A stretch of 17,274 nt of DNA from CAZGSG01 sp964528095 (GTDB taxonomy: Bacteria; Bacteroidota; Bacteroidia; Chitinophagales; Chitinophagaceae), in the NCBI GenBank assembly GCA_964528095.1, contig CAZGSG010000112.1, positions 1-17,274 on the forward strand. The letters run 5' to 3'. Made by a program: the position numbers and the translations under genes. How positions within the stretch are numbered: the first letter of the stretch is position 1; each line of letters opens with the position of its first letter. Below the pieces are notes generated by a model. The model made no database searches and was not told where the DNA came from. It worked only from the letters and a program-made list of their open reading frames with translations. Below are positions 7,391 through 14,340 of the stretch, piece by piece.

Positions 7391-7420
7391 TGCATGCGTT
7401 TGAACGCATGCATTTTTTTT
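7391..7420 (+). terminator. Rho-independent terminator of the carbonic anhydrase-SulP operon
   Basis: A perfect palindrome at 7391-7412 (TGCATGCGTT, then TG, then its complement) folds into a 9-bp stem with a tetraloop and is followed immediately by eight T residues (7413-7420). The T-run lies only on the plus-strand side, so it serves the SulP operon and not the converging minus-strand genes. Confidence 0.88.
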
Positions 7421-7478
7421 GAGAAGATTGTTGATTGCTGCAATCCGGCGTACTTGATATTAAAACGTAAAAGGGTTT

Positions 7479-7733
7479 TTATACCTTATCCAGGCCGGCA
7501 GAGTCCTCCGGTAATTTATCATATTCTCCTTTAAAAGCATACCAGCCAAATATCATTAATCCTACCGCTATCGGGGTGAAAATGGTAATAATGATAATCC
7601 AGATAATAGGATTGTTGATATCCTTCTTACCTGCGGGATCAATATGTGTAATAGCGCCCTGTACCAGAAAGAAAATCACAACAGGTGCTACCAGTAACCA
7701 GGCGATGCCTAAATAACGTTTGAGAATATTCAT
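7479..7733 (-). CDS. Small two-helix membrane protein linked to the MFS transporter
   Basis: An 84-residue protein with two predicted membrane helices, about 8-28 and 43-66, joined by a short polar loop with DPAGKKD. The tail is charged (KGEYDKLPEDSAGLDKV). It resembles small Bacteroidota proteins found beside MFS transporters, which I believe are catalogued as DUF6814; the label is from memory. The start codon lies 15 nt after the MFS stop on the same strand, so co-expression is very likely. Together with the divergent acs gene the arrangement recalls E. coli acs-yjcH-actP, where a small membrane protein accompanies an acetate permease of another superfamily. A role as a transporter accessory subunit is inferred. 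It could also be a stand-alone membrane protein. Confidence 0.8.
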   Translation of the reverse strand: MNILKRYLGIAWLLVAPVVIFFLVQGAITHIDPAGKKDINNPIIWIIIITIFTPIAVGLMIFGWYAFKGEYDKLPEDSAGLDKV

Positions 7734-7748
7734 ACAGGTAATTTTTTA

Positions 7749-9314
7749 TTAATCATTTACATTTTTATCGATCTTATTATTCAGGTAGATACAGCCAATG
7801 ATAAAACAAAGAGCTGCTATGGAGATCGGGTACCATAATCCTACCAACGGGTCGGAAGGATAGGTAGTGGTCAATAATAACCCAATGAAAGGCACAAGGC
7901 CTCCGAATACACCGTTGCCGATATGATAAGGCAGGCTCATGGATGTATAACGGATCTTGGTTGGGAAGATCTCTACAAGAAATGCTGCCACAGGACCATA
8001 GACCATGGTTACATACAGGATCAGCAGGAATACCAGTCCGATAAACTTCCAGTAAACGGATGAGGAAAGATGTTTGTCTTTATAAATAATATTTTTTGCT
8101 TCAGCCTGCGTGTCGGGGGATTTAAATCCACCTGTAGCTGACTGTGCAGCGGAAATGGTATCTGTTTTCACCGCAGTATACGCAGCGCCATCCGGAGCGG
8201 TATAGGGTAGCGTGATTACCCTGATCTTTGAATCTGTACCTGGAATAAGCGTTTCTTTCACATGTGCTTCACCTGCTACAAGCTGTTTTTCATTTTGCCA
8301 GGTAACCGTATTTGTTTCTTTCAGGAACTCACCAAAAATAGGTCGGTAGGTAAGGATGCCCAGTAATAAGCCGGCCATCATGATCCATTTTCTACCTATC
8401 TTATCACTCAGCCAGCCAAACAATAGAAAGAACGGGGTGGCAAATGCGATTGCCCACAACATGATCGTACGGCTTTGTTCAAATTCAAGATTACATTTGG
8501 CCTCCAGGAAACTCTGCGCATAAAACTGGCCGGTATACCAGATCACACCCTGGCCCATTACCGCACCAAACAGCGCGAGCAGTACCATTTTGAAATTGGC
8601 TTTATTACGAAAACTCTCCTTGAGAGGGTTGGTAGATGTTTTGCCTTCTGCTTTTAGTTTGGAAAACAGTGGTGATTCCTGCATTTTCAAACGGATATAA
8701 ATAGAAACAATGACCAGCAATATGGAGAACCAGAATGGATAACGCCATCCGCCCCATTCGGCATTGAATGAATCGTCGGCCATATTCATTTTAACAAGCA
8801 TAATAACGCCCAGGGCTACAAAAAGACCGAGCGTAGCGGTAGTTTGTATCCAGCTGGTATAGAAGCCGCGTTTATGCACAGGAGCATGCTCAGCTACATA
8901 GGTGGCCGCACCTCCGTATTCTCCGCCCAGGGCAAGGCCCTGCAATAATCTTAATAAAAGAACAAGCAGCGGCGCTGCCATACCAATTGATTTATAACCT
9001 GGCACCAGGCCGATCAGGAACGTGGACCCACCCATCAATACAAGTGTAAGCAGAAATGTATACTTACGACCGATCAGATCACCCAGTCGTCCGAATACCA
9101 ATGCGCCAAACGGGCGTACAATAAAACCAGCAGCAAAAATGGCGAGCGTGCTCAACAGGGCTGCCGTACTATTCCCTTCCGGGAAGAACTGGGTACTGAT
9201 CGTTTTTGCAAGCATGCCAAATATGTAGAAATCGTACCATTCGATCATGGTACCTACAGAAGATGCTGAAATAACTTTCCATATGCCTTTTTCTGAATCG
9301 TTCGGTTGCTTCAT
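7749..9314 (-). CDS. MFS transporter, metabolite:H+ symporter (MHS) type
   Basis: A 521-residue inner-membrane permease. The N-terminal SSVGTMIEWYDFYIFG (18-33), motif A FGRLGDLIGRK (74-84), LLQGLALGGEYGGAATYVAEHAP (123-145) and the second-half motif GWLSDKIGRK (300-309) are those of the MHS subfamily, which includes ProP, KgtP and ShiA and takes up carboxylates, betaine or proline with protons. An unusual feature is a hydrophilic stretch of about 90 residues (330-420) between helices of the second half, probably facing the periplasm; most MHS proteins have a short loop here. It heads a two-gene minus-strand operon and diverges from acetyl-CoA synthetase, which suggests acetate or another short carboxylate as substrate. 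That is inferred from context alone. Confidence 0.9.
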   Translation of the reverse strand: MKQPNDSEKGIWKVISASSVGTMIEWYDFYIFGMLAKTISTQFFPEGNSTAALLSTLAIFAAGFIVRPFGALVFGRLGDLIGRKYTFLLTLVLMGGSTFLIGLVPGYKSIGMAAPLLVLLLRLLQGLALGGEYGGAATYVAEHAPVHKRGFYTSWIQTTATLGLFVALGVIMLVKMNMADDSFNAEWGGWRYPFWFSILLVIVSIYIRLKMQESPLFSKLKAEGKTSTNPLKESFRNKANFKMVLLALFGAVMGQGVIWYTGQFYAQSFLEAKCNLEFEQSRTIMLWAIAFATPFFLLFGWLSDKIGRKWIMMAGLLLGILTYRPIFGEFLKETNTVTWQNEKQLVAGEAHVKETLIPGTDSKIRVITLPYTAPDGAAYTAVKTDTISAAQSATGGFKSPDTQAEAKNIIYKDKHLSSSVYWKFIGLVFLLILYVTMVYGPVAAFLVEIFPTKIRYTSMSLPYHIGNGVFGGLVPFIGLLLTTTYPSDPLVGLWYPISIAALCFIIGCIYLNNKIDKNVND

Positions 9315-9334
9315 GCGATCAAAATACGAAATAG

Positions 9335-9468
9335 AATTAGGAAATTGGTTGATTTGAAAATTTTTGATTTGAAAATGATTGCGTGATCCGTGGAAGAACT
9401 TCTTTTTAACTGATTGTCATATAAGACCCGATCATTTTCAAATTTTCAAATCAACCAATTTCCAAATT
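9335..9468. repeat. Long inverted repeat between the MFS operon and acs
   Basis: The arms at 9335-9381 and 9429-9468 are complementary. The core match is 24 nt perfect (9340-9363 with 9440-9463), and a further block pairs 9370-9379 with 9431-9440. The left arm carries about 7 extra nt, apparently from a local tandem duplication of GATTTGAAAAT. The 47-nt apex (9382-9428) is unrelated sequence. It lies in the only spacer between two divergent units, so it overlaps or flanks both promoters. Its TTTGAAAATTTGAAAATG character recalls dispersed intergenic repeats of Bacteroidota, a recollection I could not check. Confidence 0.8.
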
Positions 9469-9501
9469 GTTCTCTTATTTTTATCCTTCAATTGGTTACA
9501 C

Positions 9502-11442
9502 ATGTCTTATCCATACCAGATTAAAAGCTTTGAACAGTACAAGGAAGCCTATCAGAAAAGTATTGACTCACCGGAAGAATTCTGGGGAGAGATTGCCAGC
9601 CATTTCCAATGGCGGAAAAAATGGGATTCAGTATTGCAGTGGAATTTCAAAGAACCTTCAATAAAATGGTTTGCCGGTGGTAAACTGAATATCACTGAGA
9701 ATTGCCTGGACCGGCACCTGGAAACGCTTGGTGATAAACCTGCCATTATCTGGGAATCCAATAATCCCGAGGAAAAACCAAGGGTGGTTACCTATACACG
9801 TCTTCATAAAAGAGTTTGCCAGTTTGCGCAGGTATTGCGTAATAACGGTGTGAAGAAAGGCGACCGTGTTTGTATTTATATGGGAATGATCCCTGAGCTT
9901 GCTTATGCAGTGCTGGCCTGTGCCCGGATCGGCGCTGTGCATAGTGTTATTTTCGGAGGCTTCTCTGCACAAAGTATTGCGGACAGGCTCGAAGATGCGA
10001 AAGCGGAATTTATCGTGACCTGCGATGGCGCGTACCGGGGAGCAAAAGATATACCATTGAAAAGCGTGATCGATGACGCATTGATCGGAAATAAAGTAGT
10101 TAAAAAGGTCATTGTATACACCAGGACCCGAACACCTGTGAGTATGATCAAAGGAAGAGATGTGTGGTGGGAAGATGAAATGCGGATCGTATCCGAAGGG
10201 TTGGATGTACCGCAAGGGAATAATTTTGGTGAAGCGGCAGTAATGGATGCGGAAGATCCGTTATTTATTTTGTATACCTCGGGGTCTACAGGCAAGCCGA
10301 AAGGTGTAGTGCATACCAGCGGTGGATATATGGTATGGACCAATTATACTTTCGTAAACGTATTTCAGTACAAGCCAGGACAGATACATTTTTGTACAGC
10401 GGATATTGGCTGGATCACCGGGCATAGTTACATATTATATGGCCCACTGAGTGCCGGCGCTACTTCACTTATGTTTGAAGGTATTCCTACATGGCCCGAT
10501 GCGGGCAGGTTTTGGGAGATCATTGATAAATATAAGGTCAACATACTGTATACAGCGCCAACGGCTATTCGCAGCCTGATGGGGTTTGGCCTGGAACCAC
10601 TGAAAGGAAAAGATCTTTCATCGCTGCAGGTGCTGGGCACTGTAGGCGAGCCAATCAATGAAGAAGCATGGCATTGGTATGATGAACATATAGGAAAAAA
10701 GAAATGCCCGATCGTGGATACCTGGTGGCAAACCGAAACCGGAGGAGTGCTGATCTCCAATATGGCAGGCATTACACCCGCGAAACCTAGTTGGGCCACA
10801 TTGCCAATGCCAGGGATACAACCTATACTGGTGGATGAAGCTGGTAAGGAGGTCACAGAGAAAGATGAACAGGGCTTATTGAAAGGAAATCTTTGTATCA
10901 AAGCGCCATGGCCCGCTATTTTACGTACAACTTATGGCGATCATGAACGATGCCGTACCAATTATTTTGCAACATATGAGAATCTCTATTTCACAGGAGA
11001 TGGAGCCCTGAAAGATGAAAATGGATTTTATCGAATTACGGGTAGAGTAGATGATGTGCTTAATGTAAGCGGCCACCGCATCGGTACTGCTGAAGTAGAG
11101 AATGCGATTAATATGCATGCCGGGGTAGTAGAAAGCGCGGTAGTAGGATACCCGCATGATATCAAAGGTCAGGGTATCTATGCTTATGTGATCTATAGCG
11201 GCTCACAAGCGGATATGGAGCTGACAAAAAAGGATCTGCTGCAGACGGTTACCAGGATCATTGGCGCTATTGCAAAGCCTGATAAAATACAATTTGTAAC
11301 AGGACTTCCAAAAACAAGAAGTGGAAAGATCATGCGACGGATCCTGCGAAAAATAGCAGAAGGCGAAACAAATAATCTTGGCGATACTTCTACTTTACTC
11401 GATCCGGGCATAGTAGAAGAAATAAGAAATGGGAAAATTTGA
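9502..11442 (+). CDS. acs: Acetyl-CoA synthetase (acetate-CoA ligase)
   Basis: ATP-dependent activation of acetate to acetyl-CoA through acetyl-AMP, in the cytoplasm. The 646-residue protein matches the family length. Visible motifs are the AMP-binding loop YTSGSTGKPKGVVHT (258-272), the substrate-pocket segment VDTWWQTETGG (405-415), YFTGDGA (496-502), the hinge region GRVDDVLNVSGHRIGTAEVE (514-533), and PKTRSGKIMRR (603-613), whose Lys609 corresponds to the regulatory acetylation site of Salmonella Acs. I chose the ATG at 9502 (MSYPYQIKSF). An in-frame ATG at 9379 would add 41 residues, but these translate the inverted repeat and resemble no Acs N-terminus. Divergent from the MFS operon, and followed by a terminator. 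Confidence 0.97.
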   Translation: MSYPYQIKSFEQYKEAYQKSIDSPEEFWGEIASHFQWRKKWDSVLQWNFKEPSIKWFAGGKLNITENCLDRHLETLGDKPAIIWESNNPEEKPRVVTYTRLHKRVCQFAQVLRNNGVKKGDRVCIYMGMIPELAYAVLACARIGAVHSVIFGGFSAQSIADRLEDAKAEFIVTCDGAYRGAKDIPLKSVIDDALIGNKVVKKVIVYTRTRTPVSMIKGRDVWWEDEMRIVSEGLDVPQGNNFGEAAVMDAEDPLFILYTSGSTGKPKGVVHTSGGYMVWTNYTFVNVFQYKPGQIHFCTADIGWITGHSYILYGPLSAGATSLMFEGIPTWPDAGRFWEIIDKYKVNILYTAPTAIRSLMGFGLEPLKGKDLSSLQVLGTVGEPINEEAWHWYDEHIGKKKCPIVDTWWQTETGGVLISNMAGITPAKPSWATLPMPGIQPILVDEAGKEVTEKDEQGLLKGNLCIKAPWPAILRTTYGDHERCRTNYFATYENLYFTGDGALKDENGFYRITGRVDDVLNVSGHRIGTAEVENAINMHAGVVESAVVGYPHDIKGQGIYAYVIYSGSQADMELTKKDLLQTVTRIIGAIAKPDKIQFVTGLPKTRSGKIMRRILRKIAEGETNNLGDTSTLLDPGIVEEIRNGKI

Positions 11443-11460
11443 GTAGCGGATACAAAATAA

Positions 11461-11495
11461 TAAAGCAGCCGGATAAGCTGCTTTAAGAGGTTTTT
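11461..11495 (+). terminator. Probable terminator after acs
   Basis: A perfect 9-bp stem (TAAAGCAGC at 11461-11469 with GCTGCTTTA at 11477-11485) with a 7-nt loop, starting 19 nt after the acs stop. Five T residues (11491-11495) follow after a 5-nt gap, which is weaker than a classical U-tract. Confidence 0.6.
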
Positions 11496-11516
11496 CTAAT
11501 TAGTTGTGTTAATGAT

Positions 11517-11557
11517 AATCCGTCAAAAACCGTACCCTGTCTGGATTTCGACGGATT
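11517..11557. promoter_or_regulatory. Dyad upstream of the hydrolase gene
   Basis: AATCCGTC (11517-11524) and GACGGATT (11550-11557) form a perfect 8-bp inverted repeat with a 25-nt centre, about 73 nt before the hydrolase ATG. It may be an operator or a weak stem-loop. No promoter box is convincing here, so the role is open. Confidence 0.25.
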
Positions 11558-11629
11558 TAATTGCCTTATATCAAGTCTTTATTTCAATTATACAATAGAT
11601 CATTCTCTTTTTAAGAGTATCTACTTATC

Positions 11630-12625
11630 ATGGTGAACAAAAAGAGAAAAAGCAGATTTCGCGCTACTCTTCGATGGATTGGCTGGGTATTGCTGGTCCA
11701 GTTTGTACTGATCAATATCAGCGCCTCAATGTATGCCTACAAGCTGACTCATTTATATACGCCCGGAAAAGAGCCTATCCAGGTTTCTGCAAAAGAAAAT
11801 ATTTTAGAAAAAACCTGGCGCTTATTTGCCGGCCCCCGGGTGTATAAAACAGACTGGATGGAAACTCCTGCCAAAGCCTATACGACAGTGAGATTGCAAG
11901 CTGGTAAAAACATTTTATTGGAGGCATGGTATATTAAGAGTGACAGTACTGCAAAAGGCACTGTCATTCTTTTTCATGGGCTTACCGGCAACAAGGGTCT
12001 CGTACTCCAGCAATCAAATGAGTTTAGCTACTGGGGTTATAATGTATTGCTGGTGGATGCCCGTGGTCATGGCAATAGCACCGGTCAGTATACAACCATT
12101 GGGTATAAAGAATCGGCGGATGTCAAAGCGGCATATGAATATGTACAAGGCCTGGGAGAAAAAAATATCCTGTTATGGGGTGGTTCAATGGGAGCTGTTG
12201 AAATTTTAAAAGCTATAGCAGACTTTGATTTAAAGCCTGCCGGGATCATGCTGGAAATGCCTTTTGGTTCGTTACAATCATTTCTGAAGCGAAGAGCCAG
12301 GACCCTTGGATTTCCTTCACAACCATTTTCATTTTTTACTACCTGCTGGATCAGTGCAGAACAGGGGATCAATGGTTTTAAGTTCAATAATATTGATTAT
12401 GCCAGGAAGGTAAACTGCCCTGTGCTATTACAATGTGGTGATAAAGATCATCTTGTTCCGCTTGCGGATAATATAGCCATGTATGATGCCATACCTGCGA
12501 TGAATAAAAAACTAGTAGTGTACACTAATACTGATCATGAAATCCTTTTACAAAAGGACCAGGAGAAATGGAGAACAGCAGTAGCCGCTTTCCTGGAGAG
12601 TATTACCAATACAAAAGATCGGTGA
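11630..12625 (+). CDS. Membrane-anchored alpha/beta hydrolase
   Basis: A 331-residue serine hydrolase of the alpha/beta fold. A basic N-terminus is followed by one hydrophobic segment (about 15-37), likely a signal anchor that places the enzyme on the outer face of the inner membrane. Visible elements are the oxyanion segment ILFHGLTGNKG (113-123), DARGHGNSTG (143-152), the nucleophile elbow GGSMGA with Ser186, the acid Asp273 in CGDKDHLVP and His303 in TDHE. This is the complete triad. The family includes BAAT/YqkD-like esterases and peptidases, and substrate cannot be told from sequence. It stands alone on the plus strand, after the acs terminator, and converges with the L,D-transpeptidase gene 50 nt away. 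Confidence 0.88.
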   Translation: MVNKKRKSRFRATLRWIGWVLLVQFVLINISASMYAYKLTHLYTPGKEPIQVSAKENILEKTWRLFAGPRVYKTDWMETPAKAYTTVRLQAGKNILLEAWYIKSDSTAKGTVILFHGLTGNKGLVLQQSNEFSYWGYNVLLVDARGHGNSTGQYTTIGYKESADVKAAYEYVQGLGEKNILLWGGSMGAVEILKAIADFDLKPAGIMLEMPFGSLQSFLKRRARTLGFPSQPFSFFTTCWISAEQGINGFKFNNIDYARKVNCPVLLQCGDKDHLVPLADNIAMYDAIPAMNKKLVVYTNTDHEILLQKDQEKWRTAVAAFLESITNTKDR

Positions 12626-12675
12626 AATGGAGGAGTGGGAATGCTGATACGATAAGCATGTTATCCGGGATGATG

Positions 12676-13260
12676 CTATTTTCTGATAGTGACTTTTGTG
12701 CCTGAAGGTGTAAAACGATAGATATCGTCTACATCATCATTCTTCATAGAAATACAACCCAGGGTCCAGTTTTTATATTTATCTATCACAAAATCCTCAT
12801 GTGGCCAGGTACCATGAATGCCTATTGAACCGCCAATGCTTGCAGAAGCAGGGATCTCGCCACGTTTTTTTCTTGCATTGAATTTTTCCCAGCTTTCCTT
12901 GGTTGGATAATCAATACCCATGAACAAATGCCATTTATCATGCACTTTCTTATTCGTGATGCGAAATGTTCCTTCCGGGGTATTTTTATCGCCTTCCATT
13001 TTTTTATCCTCCAGGCTGTTATTGCCAAACACTACGGGATAGGTTGCATACCACCCCTTGTCATCAAATACACTCAGCTCATAATCTGATTTATCTATTA
13101 AGATAGAGACAGTACCCACCGGCCCGGCTAAAGCGCTCATTCTTTTTGAAAAAGAAGCTGTAACAGGTGATGAACTGTTTTTAGCTTTTGATGAATGTGT
13201 ATCCACAGTCAGCAAACCGCTTCCAAGTAATAAGGATGAAAGGAGGATGACATTTTTCAT
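12676..13260 (-). CDS. Secreted L,D-transpeptidase (YkuD domain)
   Basis: A 194-residue exported enzyme. An N-terminal signal peptide covers about residues 1-20. The YkuD catalytic domain (about 49-192) has GDKNTPEGTFRI (90-101), the catalytic histidine in IHGTW (His149) and the nucleophile Cys169 in WTLGCISMKNDD. Family members form 3-3 crosslinks in peptidoglycan, attach proteins to it, or act as carboxypeptidases, working in the periplasm. The protein is of the short, single-domain kind, with no LysM or peptidoglycan-binding module, so its exact reaction is open. The gene is monocistronic between a convergent hydrolase and the terminator of the outer-membrane protein gene. No promoter is clear. 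Confidence 0.92.
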   Translation of the reverse strand: MKNVILLSSLLLGSGLLTVDTHSSKAKNSSSPVTASFSKRMSALAGPVGTVSILIDKSDYELSVFDDKGWYATYPVVFGNNSLEDKKMEGDKNTPEGTFRITNKKVHDKWHLFMGIDYPTKESWEKFNARKKRGEIPASASIGGSIGIHGTWPHEDFVIDKYKNWTLGCISMKNDDVDDIYRFTPSGTKVTIRK

Positions 13261-13370
13261 ATTGAGTCCAGAGTTGCCGTCTATATTGGAAACGGGATAT
13301 TGGTCTTGTTATTTTTGCCGGCTTATTCTTTAACGATGCTTTTACAATTGTACGCAATAAGCAAAAATGA

Positions 13371-13408
13371 TGCAAAGAAAAATCCCGCTGAAAATTTTCA
13401 GCGGGATT
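13371..13408 (-). terminator. Terminator of the sigma/anti-sigma/OMP operon
   Basis: A perfect 28-nt palindrome at 13381-13408 folds to a 12-bp GC-rich stem (AATCCCGCTGAA arm) with an AATT loop. On the minus strand it is followed by TTTCTTT, giving a run of five T with the end of the stem. It lies about 60 nt after the stop of the barrel protein gene, ahead of the L,D-transpeptidase gene. Confidence 0.85.
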
Positions 13409-13469
13409 GTGGATAAACAAGTCATCCTTATTGATATATGATAGATTCTATATCTATCAGTAAAATAGA

Positions 13470-14315
13470 TTACCAGTTACTGAAACGGAAACCGAAGTTA
13501 TACGGTGTCAGGTCAAGTCCTTTCTCAAACATGTTCTTGAAAGCATACGAGCCATAGAAACGTATTGGTCCCAGGGAAATTTCGCCAACATAAGAAAGTT
13601 TCCAGCGTTGCATATCAAAATCACTTTTGATTTTCTTTACATCGCCATCTTCTTTTGTTTTCTGACGGGCGCTGTACAAATAACCTGCACTTACACCTGC
13701 GCTCAGACCAAACCCTTTACGACGTTTGGGAGTGAAGTTGAAATTGAGCATCACGGGTACAGTTAAATAATCTGCCGCCAGTTTATTTTTCTTAAGGTCT
13801 GCGTAATCAGGATCAAGCGTGATCTGTGTTGGTGTTTTGTTGAAGCGTGTACGGGTATCGTCAAAATGATAGTTGTTCAGTTCCAGGCCCACTCCATATT
13901 TCAGGTTCACTACATGTTTGATCATGTTAAGTCGTTGCATCAGGATCCAGATATTCACATTCCTCGATTTACCTGCTCTCAGTTGAAACTGATCTTCTCC
14001 AACGCCCGCACCGGTAAAGCCAGAAGCTTGCGCAGCTGCATAATTGGTATTATCAACGTAGTTGGAAAATCCAAGATCCAGTATCCACCAGTTGGTACTA
14101 ATGTTGGCAGGCTTATCATATGAACGGCGGTTGACGATGCGGAACCCGCGATCCTTTCTCTTTAATGTGTCATTGTTATTGCCGCCACTTTCACGGATGA
14201 TGACCATGCCCCCTATTTTGATCGTGTCAGGCTTGCTTTTGCCGGTGGTGTCTGTTTGTGCAAAAGCTGTCATCAGTGTGCACAAAGCGATGCACAGGGT
14301 AAATATCCTTTTCAT
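13470..14315 (-). CDS. Outer-membrane beta-barrel protein
   Basis: A 281-residue exported protein. The signal peptide is clear (MKRIFTLCIALCTLMTAFA, cleavage before QTD). A short Asn/Asp/Lys-rich stretch follows (about 20-70), with IKIGGMVIIRE, then alternating hydrophobic and polar segments such as KYGVGLELNNYHFD, YLTVPVMLNFNF, GFGLSAGVSAGYLYS, LSYVGEISLG and IRFYGSYAFKNMF, typical of amphipathic beta strands. It ends in FGFRFSNW; a C-terminal aromatic residue is usual for barrels. It resembles the loose PorT-like or outer-membrane beta-barrel group of Bacteroidota. It is the third gene of a minus-strand operon, 25 nt after the anti-sigma-like gene, so it is probably the output or a sensor of that regulatory unit. 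Role inferred. Confidence 0.8.
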   Translation of the reverse strand: MKRIFTLCIALCTLMTAFAQTDTTGKSKPDTIKIGGMVIIRESGGNNNDTLKRKDRGFRIVNRRSYDKPANISTNWWILDLGFSNYVDNTNYAAAQASGFTGAGVGEDQFQLRAGKSRNVNIWILMQRLNMIKHVVNLKYGVGLELNNYHFDDTRTRFNKTPTQITLDPDYADLKKNKLAADYLTVPVMLNFNFTPKRRKGFGLSAGVSAGYLYSARQKTKEDGDVKKIKSDFDMQRWKLSYVGEISLGPIRFYGSYAFKNMFEKGLDLTPYNFGFRFSNW

Positions 14316-14340
14316 GTTGTTCGTTTAAGATTTTTTTAAA

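Noticed and set aside
9658..10901. Long minus-strand frames within acs
   Set aside because: They are antisense to intact Acs motifs and look like codon-bias shadows.
12655..12677. Possible hairpin between the convergent hydrolase and L,D-transpeptidase genes
   Set aside because: Only 5 bp (AGCAT/ATGCT) with a 13-nt loop and no T-run on either strand, so not supportable as a terminator.
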